Shown: positions 1 through 8,797, numbered from the stretch's first letter. The stretch: 64,000 bases of DNA from Cupriavidus necator A5-1 (GCF_000744095.1 NZ_JQLI01000008.1:1488001-1552000); one strand, 5' to 3'. Made by a program: numbers and translations. The notes: generated by a model not told the origin, from the letters alone.

Positions 1-1275
1 AAGCTGTCCGCGCTGCTTAAAGCTATTGATGAAGGCCGCTACAGTCTCTGTTTTGGCTCGAAGAAGCTGCTTCAGCAGCGGCCCGGCGAACACAACACCG
101 AGACCACTCCATTCGCCTCTGTCGAGGATTGGCACGAGGCCTGGGACACAGCCCGAAACGGTCAGGTCTGGTCGATAGGACATACGGCTAAGCCCAGCGG
201 CAATAGCGAACTACAGTGGCTGCCGGATACCAACCAGTTGCGCGTCCGGTTGACGGACAAGCTTGCGCATGAACGCATGGACGCTTTGGGCATTCCTCGC
301 AGCGGAGGGCCGCAAAAGGTGATGCCCCTTCGCATGAAATGCCGATTCATTGTGATTGACGGGGTCGACTTTGCCTCGCATCGGGGCGCGGCCCGCGCAG
401 CGCTGATTGACGCGTTTGGAAAGCGGCCTGTCACAATGCGGCTCTTGCAAAGGCTATCACCGGGCGGCGAGCGCATTTGGTATCTGCAAGCGAGCGTTGA
501 CGTTCCCACCGGTTTCAACCCAGAGACCGCTCGCACTAGAGAGGCTGGTGTCCTTGGACTGGATTTGAATGCCCGGGGCGTTGCCTGGGCTGTGGTGAAG
601 CCCGATGGGAACCGGTTGCGGGAGGGTCATCCGCAGAGCGGCTTTCTCGGCTGGGACCTAAAAGGCCTTTCCGACGCTGTACGCAAGCAAGTCATCGGAA
701 CAACCGTTGCAGAGCTTGCCCGCCTGGGCAAGCGCCTAGGCCTCGCAGTGGCCATCGAGAACCTGGATTTCGCGACGAAGAAGGCCGGCTTGCGCGCCGG
801 CGGCGTCAACAAGCGATACAACGAGATGCTGAGCTCGTTTGCAAGCTCACAGTTCGCAGAGCTGATGACCCGTGCCTGTGAAAAAGCTCATGTTCGGCTC
901 TATTTGGTGAACCCTTCGTACAGTGCGGTCGGAGGCTTCACCAAATATGGCCGTCCCAATCGAATCGGCGCGGATGAGTCCGCCGCTCTTTGGTTGGGCC
1001 GGCAAGCTTTGTACGGTATCCCCTGGAAGACAGTGGGTGCCCAGTGCTTCGTCAAGAGGCACAACGAGCGACTCGTCTTTTCGCACCTGCCAGCCACCCC
1101 GAAGCAGAGCAAGACGGCCCTGGCAGGGGCTCAATGGAGAGATGTCGCTCGGGCTCTAGGCAAGAACCGGAAGCGATGGGGTGAAAACCTCCGCAATTGG
1201 TTCCTCTGCCAGGTCGAAACCCCTTCCCCGCAGACCGTCTGCGAGCCTGGTGTGGCGTCATTGCCAACGGGATAG
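1..1275 (+). CDS. TnpB-related RuvC-like nuclease, 5' end beyond the window
   Basis: The frame is open from base 1 to the stop at 1273-1275, so at least 424 residues are visible and the true start lies outside the window; the TTG at 238 is only an internal codon. All three RuvC-type acidic residues are visible: Asp in LGLDLNARG (codon at 562), Glu in VAIENLDF (757) and Asp in RIGADESAA (973). The order and the FGSKKL and MLSSFA blocks match what I know of the 'IS200/IS605 accessory, TnpB-related' family. The C4 zinc finger of canonical TnpB is absent: six cysteines are visible, none in a CxxC pair. There is no TnpA-type transposase downstream. Base composition is less G+C-rich than in the neighbouring genes, suggesting transfer. 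RNA-guided DNA cleavage is inferred from the fold only; a degenerate or repurposed protein cannot be excluded. Confidence 0.75.
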   Translation, partial: KLSALLKAIDEGRYSLCFGSKKLLQQRPGEHNTETTPFASVEDWHEAWDTARNGQVWSIGHTAKPSGNSELQWLPDTNQLRVRLTDKLAHERMDALGIPRSGGPQKVMPLRMKCRFIVIDGVDFASHRGAARAALIDAFGKRPVTMRLLQRLSPGGERIWYLQASVDVPTGFNPETARTREAGVLGLDLNARGVAWAVVKPDGNRLREGHPQSGFLGWDLKGLSDAVRKQVIGTTVAELARLGKRLGLAVAIENLDFATKKAGLRAGGVNKRYNEMLSSFASSQFAELMTRACEKAHVRLYLVNPSYSAVGGFTKYGRPNRIGADESAALWLGRQALYGIPWKTVGAQCFVKRHNERLVFSHLPATPKQSKTALAGAQWRDVARALGKNRKRWGENLRNWFLCQVETPSPQTVCEPGVASLPTG

Positions 1276-1280
1276 AAGTG

Positions 1281-1451
1281 TGGTTTTCAGCTCGAGACCT
1301 CTAGGACCTCGAGCGGCGCAGTGAAAACTGCGTTTTGTCGCCGTGTTCTCTTGTGGAAGAAATTTTGCCTAAGAGAATGGCCATCTCTGCTAGTCCAGAG
1401 ATGGCCATTGAGAATTACATCAACACTTTAAGCGACCGCCTAGGCGACAAG
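1281..1451 (+). ncRNA. Candidate structured RNA (omega-RNA-like) after the TnpB-related gene
   Basis: Immediately after the stop lie five inverted repeats. GCTCGAG (1290-1296) pairs with 1308-1314. CGCAGT (1317-1322) pairs with ACTGCG (1327-1332) around a GAAA tetraloop. TTGTCGCC (1335-1342) pairs with GGCGACAA (1443-1450) as an outer stem. TTCTCTT (1346-1352) pairs with AAGAGAA (1371-1377). A perfect 14-bp hairpin joins 1376-1389 to 1396-1409 with a 6-nt loop; its first two bases overlap the preceding stem. GTTTTCA (1283-1289) can also pair with 1322-1328 through the GAAA loop, a possible pseudoknot. No convincing ORF fits here. TnpB guide RNAs normally sit at and beyond the 3' end of tnpB, so the position fits. 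Alternatives are the hairpin end of an IS or an ordinary terminator. Confidence 0.42.
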
Positions 1452-1497
1452 CCGGCCTTGTTGTAACGGCACATTAGACGCGCCGGTGTGTGGCCGG

Positions 1498-2247
1498 TCA
1501 CCCCGTGACCAGCGCACCGTTCTCAAGGTGCACGCGCTGGCCCACCTGCACGCCAGGGTTCTGCTCGTAAGTGAAGCTGCGATGGCTGCCATCGTCCATG
1601 CGTACGCGGACTTCGTAATGCGTGTCCTTGCTGACTGCCTTCTCGATCTGGTTGCCGGCCACGCCGCCGCCTACGGCGCCGACCACGGTACCGACGATGC
1701 GGCCATTGCCCTTGCCAACCTGGTTGCCCAGCAGGCCGCCGACCACGGCACCGCCCAGCGCGCCCAGGCCGCTGGTGTTGGGCTTCTGGGTCTGGATCGG
1801 CGTCACGGCGACCACGCGGCCGGCGTAGGGACTGGCCTTGGCGGCCTGGCGCTCGGTGTCGGCACGCTGGCCGGCACGCGGCTCGCTGTCGCGCTGCGCG
1901 GCCTGGCGTGCCGGGGCGGTGCGTGGTGCGACTTGCGACGAACGGGCGGCGTCCTGATTGGCCGAGCGTGGCTGGCCGTCATCGTAGACCGGCGGGCGCG
2001 TGGTGGTTCCCGGCGGGGGCGCAGTCTCCGAGGTGACTGGCAGCGGACCCTGCGGACCTTGTGTAACTTGTTGCGTTTGCAGGTCGGGGTTGGCCTTGCT
2101 GATCGGCAACACGCCGGTCACGGCGGCGACAGCGGTCAGACTGGCGATCACCATGGCCACGGCTGCCGCGCCGATCAGCGGATGCAGCCGGCGTTGCGGC
2201 GGCAGCGGGGCAGGGGCGTGGTCTTGCGAGGTGGTTGGGATTTGCAT
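1498..2247 (-). CDS. Glycine-zipper 2TM-type envelope protein (SlyB/17-kDa antigen-like)
   Basis: The product has 249 residues. The start at 2247 is chosen because a GGAG lies about 8 nt upstream; an earlier in-frame ATG adds 60 residues with no domain character. Visible parts are a short cytoplasmic N-terminus, one membrane segment near residues 24-46, a long Gln/Pro/Ala/Arg-rich linker, a glycine zipper (GALGGAVVGGLLG...GAVGGGVAGN) around residues 160-200, and a C-terminal module beginning YEVRVRMDDGSH like those of SlyB/PcpY proteins. Such proteins are attached to the envelope and help its integrity; the exact role here is unknown. The membrane anchor in place of a lipobox is a common Burkholderiales variant. 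The gene appears monocistronic and converges on the TnpB-related locus. Confidence 0.75.
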   Translation of the reverse strand: MQIPTTSQDHAPAPLPPQRRLHPLIGAAAVAMVIASLTAVAAVTGVLPISKANPDLQTQQVTQGPQGPLPVTSETAPPPGTTTRPPVYDDGQPRSANQDAARSSQVAPRTAPARQAAQRDSEPRAGQRADTERQAAKASPYAGRVVAVTPIQTQKPNTSGLGALGGAVVGGLLGNQVGKGNGRIVGTVVGAVGGGVAGNQIEKAVSKDTHYEVRVRMDDGSHRSFTYEQNPGVQVGQRVHLENGALVTG

Positions 2248-2444
2248 TGTTCTGGCTCCGTGCGGCGAGGACCGCGATGGGATGGAACCAGTTTGGCGGA
2301 AGCGGGCGGCTTTTTCCGTTTGTTTTTGTAAATATATGTAGGCGGAAAAACCCTTTAGATTCAATGGATTGCGGTCATCCTGCCGGCGCGATTGCGGGCC
2401 AGGCTGTAACAGTCGGCGCGCTGGCATGCCTTTCGCGGCCCAAA

Positions 2445-2470
2445 GAAAAACCCCACCGCAGGCGGTGGGG
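2445..2470 (-). terminator. Rho-independent terminator of lysS
   Basis: On the minus strand CCCCACCG pairs with CGGTGGGG around a 4-nt loop and is followed by a T-run (complement of 2446-2450). It lies 45 nt after the lysS stop. Confidence 0.85.
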
Positions 2471-2514
2471 TTCCCGGTTTCCGCAGTGGGGCGTCCTGCC
2501 GGACGCCGACTGCA

Positions 2515-4068
2515 TCAGTCTTCCCGGCGCAGGTGCGGGAACAGGATGACGTCGCGGATATTGGGGCTGTCCGTCAGCAGCATCACCAGGCGGTCGATGC
2601 CGATACCGCAGCCGCCCGTCGGGGGCATGCCATACTCCAGCGCGCGGATATAGTCGGCGTCGAAATACATCGCTTCCTCGTCGCCGGCGTCCTTCTGCTC
2701 GACCTGCTTGCGGAAACGGTCGGCCTGGTCCTCGGCGTCGTTCAGCTCCGAGAAGCCGTTGGCGATCTCGCGGCCGGTGATGAACAGCTCGAAACGCTCG
2801 GTGATGCCCGGCACCGTGTCCGAGGCGCGCGCCAGCGGCGAGACCTCGACCGGGTAGTCGACGATGAAAGTCGGCTCCCAAAGCTGGCTTTCAGCGGTTT
2901 CCTCGAACAGCACCAGTTGCAGCGTGCCCAGGCCGGCGTTGAGGAACTGCGGCGCGTTGGTGTTGACGCCGAACTTCTTCAGCTCGGTGCGCAGGAACCC
3001 CGCATCGGCCAGTTGCGCATCGGTGTATTGCGGCGCGAACTTCTGGATCGCCTGGCAGATGGTCAGGCGGTGGAACGGCTTGGACAGGTCCAGCTCGCGG
3101 TCCTGGTACGTCAGCACGGCGCTGCCGCGTGCATCGATCGCGGCCTTGCGGATCAGGTCTTCGGTGAAGTCCATCAGCCAGCGGTAGTCCGTGTAGGCCG
3201 CGTAGAACTCCATCATCGTGAACTCGGGGTTGTGGCGCGGGCTCACCCCTTCGTTGCGGAAGTTGCGGTTGATCTCGAACACGCGCTCGAAGCCGCCGAC
3301 GACCAGGCGCTTCAGGTATAGCTCAGGCGCGATGCGCAGGAACATCTGCATGTCCAGCGCATTGTGGTGCGTGATGAAGGGCTTGGCCGCGGCGCCGCCC
3401 GGGATCGGATGCAGCATCGGCGTTTCCACTTCCATGAAGCCGGCATCGGCCATATGGCGGCGCAGCGACGAGATCGCGTTGGTGCGGGCGCGGAAAGTGT
3501 TGCGCGTTTCCGGCGACACGATCAGGTCGACATAGCGCTGGCGGTACTTCATTTCCTGGTCGGCCAGGCCGTGGAACTTGTCCGGCAGCGGGCGCAGCGA
3601 CTTGGACAGCAGGCGCAGCTCGCGCACCTGCACCGACAGCTCGCCCTTGTTGGTGCGGAACAGCTCGCCGCGGGCGCTGATGATATCGCCCAGGTCCCAG
3701 TGCTTGAACGCGGCGTAGACCTCTTCGCCGACCTTGTCGCGCGTGATGTAGAACTGGATCTGGCCGCTGCCGTCCTGCACGGTGGCGAAGCTGGCCTTGC
3801 CCATCACGCGCTTGAGCATCATGCGGCCGGCGATGGACACCTCGACCGGGCTGGCTTCGAGCGCGGCCTGGTCGGTCTCGCCGTACTGCGCGTGCAGCGT
3901 GGCGGCCTGGTGGGTCGGGCGGAAATCGTTGGGGAAGGCCACGCCTTGCTGGCGCAGCGCGGCCAGTTTCTCGCGCCGCTCCGCGATGATCTTGTTCTCG
4001 TCGACGGCGGACGTTTCTGCGGCGGCCTTGGTTTGTGGCTGGGCCTGGGCGCGGTTCGGTTCAGTCAT
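2515..4068 (-). CDS. lysS: Lysyl-tRNA synthetase, class II
   Basis: The 517-residue product charges tRNA-Lys with lysine in the cytoplasm; E. coli LysS has 505 residues. An N-terminal OB-fold anticodon-binding domain (about residues 75-180) precedes the class II core. Motif 2 is visible as FRNEGVSPRHNPEFTMMEFY and motif 3 as GGCGIGIDRLVMLL near the C-terminus. The first 25 residues are Gln/Ala-rich and probably disordered. It is followed on the same strand by a clear terminator. The SDR gene, prfB and lysS are read in the same direction, and lysS/prfB neighbour each other in many proteobacteria. Confidence 0.98.
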   Translation of the reverse strand: MTEPNRAQAQPQTKAAAETSAVDENKIIAERREKLAALRQQGVAFPNDFRPTHQAATLHAQYGETDQAALEASPVEVSIAGRMMLKRVMGKASFATVQDGSGQIQFYITRDKVGEEVYAAFKHWDLGDIISARGELFRTNKGELSVQVRELRLLSKSLRPLPDKFHGLADQEMKYRQRYVDLIVSPETRNTFRARTNAISSLRRHMADAGFMEVETPMLHPIPGGAAAKPFITHHNALDMQMFLRIAPELYLKRLVVGGFERVFEINRNFRNEGVSPRHNPEFTMMEFYAAYTDYRWLMDFTEDLIRKAAIDARGSAVLTYQDRELDLSKPFHRLTICQAIQKFAPQYTDAQLADAGFLRTELKKFGVNTNAPQFLNAGLGTLQLVLFEETAESQLWEPTFIVDYPVEVSPLARASDTVPGITERFELFITGREIANGFSELNDAEDQADRFRKQVEQKDAGDEEAMYFDADYIRALEYGMPPTGGCGIGIDRLVMLLTDSPNIRDVILFPHLRRED

Positions 4069-4119
4069 GATGTCTTGTGGGATCGCGCGCGGCGGGCCGC
4101 GCGCCGATTCAGTATGGCT

Positions 4120-4878
4120 TCAGTAATTGCGGAGATCGTCCAGCTCGGTGCTGCCGAAGTCGGGGCGGTGCAGGTAGGCGACGATGCGGCCGGCGGTTTC
4201 CTCGGCGGAGGCAAGCTGCTGGTTCGCCTTCAGGTCGCGGAAGCGCTGCACCTGTGCGAAGTCGGCGTTGCGGATCACGTCCTGCATGCCGGTGTCGATC
4301 ACGCCCGGGGCCAGCGCCACCGCGCGCACGGTGCGCGGTGCGGGTGCCTGCGCGTATTCGGCGTTGACCGAGCGCATGAACATGTCGAGGCCAGCCTTGC
4401 TGGCGCAGTAGGCGCTCCAGCCCTCGACCGGGCGGCGCGCCGCGCCGGACGAGATCGCCAGCACCTTGCGCGGGCAGTCGAACTTCTCGGTGCGCTCCAG
4501 GAACGCCCCGGTCATCGTCATCGGCGCCGCCAGGTTGGTCAGCAGGTGCGGCACCAGCGTGCTTTCCTGCAGCCGCGAGACCGGGCCGATCGGCTCGACC
4601 ACGCCCGCGTTCAGGATCAGCGTGGCGCTGGTCGGCGGCTGGTCGAGCGTGTCGAGCACGCTGGCCAGCCAGCTGGCGGCGGGGCCGGCCTGCGACAGGT
4701 CCTGCAGGTGCCACGCCACCGGCACGCCGCTCAGCGTGGCGATGCGTTCCAGCTCGTTGTTGCGGCTGCGCGCCACGCAGATCAGGCGGTTGCCCGGCAC
4801 GAGCAGGGCATTGGTCAGTGCCGCGCCCAGCCCGCGCGAGGCGCCGGTGATGATGTACAGGTGATTGGCTTCGCTCAT
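4120..4878 (-). CDS. SDR family NAD(P)-dependent oxidoreductase
   Basis: The 252-residue short-chain dehydrogenase has its nucleotide-binding motif TGASRGLGA near residue 12, NAG at about 95 and catalytic YCASK at about 155, with an upstream Ser in ISSGAAR. Start 4878 (MSEANHLYIITG) is chosen because the Rossmann strand begins a few residues later; the open frame extends 96 codons further upstream, but those residues are low-complexity and would overlap prfB. Sequence style resembles sepiapterin-reductase-like or YueD-like SDRs, but the substrate cannot be assigned. It lies between prfB and lysS on the same strand and is probably co-transcribed with them. Confidence 0.9.
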   Translation of the reverse strand: MSEANHLYIITGASRGLGAALTNALLVPGNRLICVARSRNNELERIATLSGVPVAWHLQDLSQAGPAASWLASVLDTLDQPPTSATLILNAGVVEPIGPVSRLQESTLVPHLLTNLAAPMTMTGAFLERTEKFDCPRKVLAISSGAARRPVEGWSAYCASKAGLDMFMRSVNAEYAQAPAPRTVRAVALAPGVIDTGMQDVIRNADFAQVQRFRDLKANQQLASAEETAGRIVAYLHRPDFGSTELDDLRNY

Positions 4879-5021
4879 GGTGCCCCGGTCGGAAAGGCCG
4901 CCGTGCCGGTGTGGCGCGGGCGGCGGTACAGCGATGATCCAGCGATTGCGGTGATGTTGCTGTGCCGCCGCGGGCGCCACCGCCGCGCCGCAGGGCGCGG
5001 GGCGGGCGGCCCGGTACGGCC

Positions 5022-6126
5022 TTATAGTCCCTGCTTCAGGCTGGCCTCGATGAACGGGTCCAGGTCGCCGTCCAGCACCTTCTGGGTGTTGGACATTTCC
5101 ACGTTGGTACGCAGATCCTTGATGCGGCTCTGGTCCAGCACGTAGGAACGGATCTGGTGGCCCCAACCCACGTCGGTCTTGCCCGCTTCGAGCTTGTCGG
5201 CCTCGGCCTGGCGCTTGCGCATCTCATGCTCGTACAGGCGCGACTTCAGCATCGACATGGCCTCGGCACGGTTGCGGTGCTGCGAGCGGTCGTTCTGGCA
5301 CTGCACCACGATGCCGGTCGGGATGTGCGTGATCCGCACCGCCGAATCGGTCTTGTTGATGTGCTGGCCGCCGGCGCCCGAGGCGCGGTAGGTATCCACG
5401 CGCAGGTCTGCCGGGTTGACCTCGACCTCGAACGATTCGTCGACCTCGGGGTAGACGAACACCGACGAGAACGAGGTATGGCGCCCGCCCGACGAATCGA
5501 ACGGCGACTTGCGCACCAGGCGGTGCACGCCGGTCTCGGTACGCAGGTAGCCGAAGGCGTATTCGCCCTCGATCTTGATGGTCGCGCTCTTGATGCCGGC
5601 CACGTCGCCTTCGGACTCTTCCAGCACCTCGGCCTTGAAGCCCTTGCGCTCGCAGTACTTCAGGTACTGGCGCAGCAGCATCGAGGCCCAGTCGCACGCT
5701 TCGGTGCCGCCGGCGCCGGCCTGGATGTCGATAAAGGCGTTGGCCTGGTCCATCTCGCCGGAGAACATGCGGCGGAATTCCATGCCCGCGACGATCTCCT
5801 CGAAGCCTGTGACGTCGGCCTCGATCGCTTCCAGCGTGTCGTCGTCGCCTTCTTCCCTGGCGAGTTCGAACAGCTCCTCGGCGCCGCTAAGGTCGTCGGT
5901 GAGCTTGCCGAGGACGCTTACCACGCCCTCGAGTGCCTTCTTTTCCTTGCCGAGGTCCTGGGCCCGCTTGGGGTTGTTCCAGACGTCGGGGTCTTCCAGC
6001 AAGCCGTTGACTTCGTCCAGCCTTCCTACTTTGACATCGTAGTCAAAGATACCCCCGTAGATCTTCCGTCCGGGAACGGAGATCGGAGATGGCACCGGAG
6101 ATGGCGTTGAGGCGTTCTGCTTCCAT
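5022..6126 (-). CDS. prfB: Peptide chain release factor 2, expressed by programmed +1 frameshift
   Basis: RF2 recognises UGA and UAA stops and triggers hydrolysis of peptidyl-tRNA. Translation starts at the ATG at 6126 (MEAERLNAISG...), reads 27 codons to CTT and an in-frame TGA (6045-6043), then shifts +1 to continue as DYDVKVGRL to the stop at 5022. The result is 367 residues, against 365 in E. coli. The stimulatory AGGGGG and CTT TGA C are intact. SPF (stop-codon recognition) is visible in VRKSPFDSSGG and the catalytic GGQ in SGAGGQHINKTDSA. A naive ORF call would start at 6095 and lose the true N-terminus. The autoregulatory loop responds to RF2 level at its own UGA codon. Confidence 0.97.
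6042..6060 (-). promoter_or_regulatory. prfB programmed +1 frameshift site
   Basis: Reading the minus strand, an internal Shine-Dalgarno-like AGGGGG stands 3 nt before CTT TGA C. This is the canonical RF2 recoding signal. Frame 0 ends at TGA 6045-6043 and the +1 frame continues with GAC. Confidence 0.95.
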
Positions 6127-6329
6127 GATGTTCCTGCGCTTCGAAAACCTTGAATTATAGCGGATCGGGACCCCGATTCGGGCGCGGATTCAGGGATTCG
6201 GGCCGGTTCGCGGGCCCTGGACGGCGAACGGAACGCGCCCGAAACGGTCTATCCGGCGGTGCCGGGCCGTGCACGCGGCGATAATACCCATTTGTAAGCC
6301 GCCCCCGGCAAGACAACGAACAGGGACGA

Positions 6330-7043
6330 ATGACGCAAACCAGACATGACATCGAGCCAGGCCGGCGCCGCGCGCTGGGCCTGCTGCTGGCCGCCGCGGC
6401 CATGGCCGCAACGGGCTGCAGCACCATGGACAGCGGGCCGGCGCCGGACGGTTTTTACCGTGTGGAGCGCGGCGACACACTCTATTCGATCGCCCGCAAG
6501 CATCGCCGCAGCGTGCGCGACCTGACCCGCTGGAACCCCGACCTGGGCCGCCCGGACCAGATCGAGGTCGGCCAGCTGATCCGCGTGCGGCCGCCCGGCG
6601 CAAGCGCGTCAGCGTCTGCCGGCACCGGCCAGACCGTCACCGAGACCCCGCGCGTGGACAGTGGCGCGTCGAAGCCGCCCGCCAGCGGCATCCGCCTGCA
6701 ATGGCCGGCCGACGGCCGCGTCACGGCCGGCTTCTCGCCGCCGGCCAGCAAGGGCCTGAGCATCGGCGTGCCGGCCAACGGGACGGTGCGCGCCGCCGCC
6801 GCCGGACGGGCCATCCACGTGGGCAACCTGCGTGGCTACGGCATGCTGGTGATCGTCAAGCACAACGACGACTGGCTGACCGTGTACGGCAACCTGGACC
6901 AGCCGCTGGTCAGCGAAGGCGCGCAAGTCTCCGCCGGCCAGGACGTGGGCCGCATGGGCGCGAGCGCGAGCGAGCTGCATTTCGAGGTGCGCGGCAACGG
7001 CAAGCCGGTCGATCCGGCCAACTACCTGCCGGCGCGGGGCTGA
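6330..7043 (+). CDS. NlpD-like LysM/LytM lipoprotein (degenerate M23)
   Basis: The 237-residue product begins with a lipoprotein signal ending in the lipobox ATGC (Cys near 30). A LysM peptidoglycan-binding module follows (YRVERGDTLYSIARKHRRSV, about 43-90), then a linker and a C-terminal LytM/M23 domain (about 118-235). The zinc ligands of active M23 enzymes are missing: the HxxxD region reads SKGLSIGVP and the HxH motif is replaced by ELHFEV. This is the pattern of NlpD/EnvC-type activators of AmiA/B/C cell-wall amidases, so a role in septal peptidoglycan splitting is inferred. The gene is divergent from prfB and convergent with recJ. In many proteobacteria nlpD lies beside surE/rpoS; here it does not. 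Confidence 0.82.
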   Translation: MTQTRHDIEPGRRRALGLLLAAAAMAATGCSTMDSGPAPDGFYRVERGDTLYSIARKHRRSVRDLTRWNPDLGRPDQIEVGQLIRVRPPGASASASAGTGQTVTETPRVDSGASKPPASGIRLQWPADGRVTAGFSPPASKGLSIGVPANGTVRAAAAGRAIHVGNLRGYGMLVIVKHNDDWLTVYGNLDQPLVSEGAQVSAGQDVGRMGASASELHFEVRGNGKPVDPANYLPARG

Positions 7044-7060
7044 GCGCCCCCCCGGGCATT

Positions 7061-8758
7061 CTATTGCGCGTGCTCGATCACGAGTTGTACCCGCGTGACG
7101 CCGTTGAAGGTGTTGTTGTCGAGCCGGTAGGCCACCTGCGCGCTGGCACCGAGCGAGTCGGCGTGGTTGAACCAGATCGCGTCGAAGCGCTGGCTGCCGC
7201 GCCCGAGCTGAAGCTTCAGGTGCTTGCCCTTGAGCACGCTCTGGCGCAGCACGTCGAACTCGCCGCAGAAGGTCGGCGCCGGGAAGCCCTGGCCCCACAC
7301 CTGCTGCTCCAGCAGCGTGACGAATTCCGGGCTGAAGCACTGGTCCTCGATATCGCCGTCGGTCTCGATCACGCGTGCGAGCTGGTCATCGGTCAGCCAT
7401 TCCTTGCCGATCGATTCGAACGCTTCCTGGAATTCGGCAAAGCGCTCGGCGCGCACGGTCAGGCCGGCCGCCATCGCATGGCCGCCGAACTTGACCAGCA
7501 TGCCGGGATGGCGCTTGGACACCAGGTCAAGCGCATCGCGCAGGTGGAAGCCGGGGATCGAACGGCCCGAGCCCTTGATGGTGGCCTCGTCGCCCGGCGC
7601 GAAGGTGATGGTGGGGCGGTGGAACTTGTCCTTCAGCCGCGACGCCACGATGCCAATCACGCCCTGGTGCCAGGTGTCGTTGAACACGCTGACGGTAAAG
7701 CGCGCCGACGGGTCCGGGCCGGCCAGCGGCTGCTCCAGGATCTGCAGCGCTTCCTGCTGCATGCCGGCCTCGATATCGCGCCGCTCGCGGTTCATGCTGT
7801 CCAGCTCCTGCGCGATTTCCCAGGCGCGGTTGGCATCGTCGGTCAGCAGGCATTCGATGCCGAGAGACATGTCCGCCAGCCGCCCGGCCGCGTTCAGGCG
7901 CGGACCGAGGCCGAACCCGAGGTCGAAGGTATTAGCGCGCGAGGCCTCGCGGCCCGCCGCGCGGAACAGCGCCGCCACGCCGGGCTGCATGCGCCCGGCG
8001 CGCATGCGGCGCAGGCCCTGGGCCACCAGGATGCGGTTGTTGGTGTCGAGCTTGACCACATCGGCCACGGTGCCCAGCGCCACCAGGTCCAGCAGCGTCT
8101 GCAGCGGCGGCTGGGTCGCCTGCGTATAGACCCCACGGTTGCGCAGCTCCGCGCGTAGCGCCAGCAGCACGTAGAACATCACGCCCACGCCCGCCAGGTT
8201 CTTGCTGGGGAACTCGCAGCCCGGCTGGTTGGGGTTGACGATCACCGCGGCTTCCGGCAACTCCGCGCCCGGCAAGTGGTGGTCGGTCACCACCACGTCG
8301 ATGCCCAGCGCATTGGCCGCGGCCACGCCGTCGACGCTGGCGATGCCGTTGTCGACCGTGACGATCACGTCCGGCTGCTGCTTCGCCGCCAGCGCCACGA
8401 TCTCCGGCGTCAGGCCGTAGCCGTACTCGAAGCGATTGGGCACGATGTACTCGACCCGCGCGCCCAGCATGCGCAGCCCGCGCACGCCCACGGCGCAAGC
8501 GGTGGCGCCGTCGCAGTCATAGTCGGCGACGATCAGCAGGCGCTTGCCGGCAGCGATCGCGTCGGCCAGGTAAGTGGCGGCGTGACCGATGCCCTTCATC
8601 GCGGCGGGCGGCACCAGTTCGGGCAGATCGGTCGCGAGTTCGGCGGTGCGGGCCACGCCGCGCGCGGCCAGGATGCGGGCCAGCGTGGGATGCAGGCCGG
8701 CGGCGGCCAACGAGCTGGCGTGTTCGGGGGAATATTGGCGGATGGCGATCCGGGTCAT
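7061..8758 (-). CDS. recJ: Single-stranded-DNA-specific 5'-3' exonuclease RecJ
   Basis: The 565-residue product degrades single-stranded DNA 5' to 3' in RecF recombination, mismatch repair and base-excision repair. DHH-family motifs are visible: ADYDCDGATA (about 78), VTVDNGIAS (about 133), VVTDHHLPGAE (about 157) and, in the DHHA1 part, KGSGRSIPGFHLRDAL. Its length agrees with E. coli RecJ (577). It converges on the NlpD-like gene and is followed upstream on the same strand by the RpfE-like gene, 39 nt away, so the two are probably one operon. A recJ-rpfE pair is also known from the Xanthomonas rpf region. Confidence 0.97.
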   Translation of the reverse strand: MTRIAIRQYSPEHASSLAAAGLHPTLARILAARGVARTAELATDLPELVPPAAMKGIGHAATYLADAIAAGKRLLIVADYDCDGATACAVGVRGLRMLGARVEYIVPNRFEYGYGLTPEIVALAAKQQPDVIVTVDNGIASVDGVAAANALGIDVVVTDHHLPGAELPEAAVIVNPNQPGCEFPSKNLAGVGVMFYVLLALRAELRNRGVYTQATQPPLQTLLDLVALGTVADVVKLDTNNRILVAQGLRRMRAGRMQPGVAALFRAAGREASRANTFDLGFGLGPRLNAAGRLADMSLGIECLLTDDANRAWEIAQELDSMNRERRDIEAGMQQEALQILEQPLAGPDPSARFTVSVFNDTWHQGVIGIVASRLKDKFHRPTITFAPGDEATIKGSGRSIPGFHLRDALDLVSKRHPGMLVKFGGHAMAAGLTVRAERFAEFQEAFESIGKEWLTDDQLARVIETDGDIEDQCFSPEFVTLLEQQVWGQGFPAPTFCGEFDVLRQSVLKGKHLKLQLGRGSQRFDAIWFNHADSLGASAQVAYRLDNNTFNGVTRVQLVIEHAQ

Positions 8759-8797
8759 GGGCGGGGCAGGTGAAGGTTTCGGGTCGGCTGCAGCGGG

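Noticed and set aside
238..1275. TTG at 238 as the start of the TnpB-related gene
   Set aside because: The same frame is open and protein-like (FGSKKL block) back to base 1, so the real start is outside the window.
1281..1451. The hairpins after the TnpB-related gene as an intrinsic terminator
   Set aside because: There is no T-run after any of the stems and there are too many nested repeats; kept as a structured RNA candidate instead, with moderate confidence.
3364..5145. 593-residue frame opposite lysS/SDR
   Set aside because: It overlaps two conserved genes on the other strand and has composition typical of a G+C shadow.
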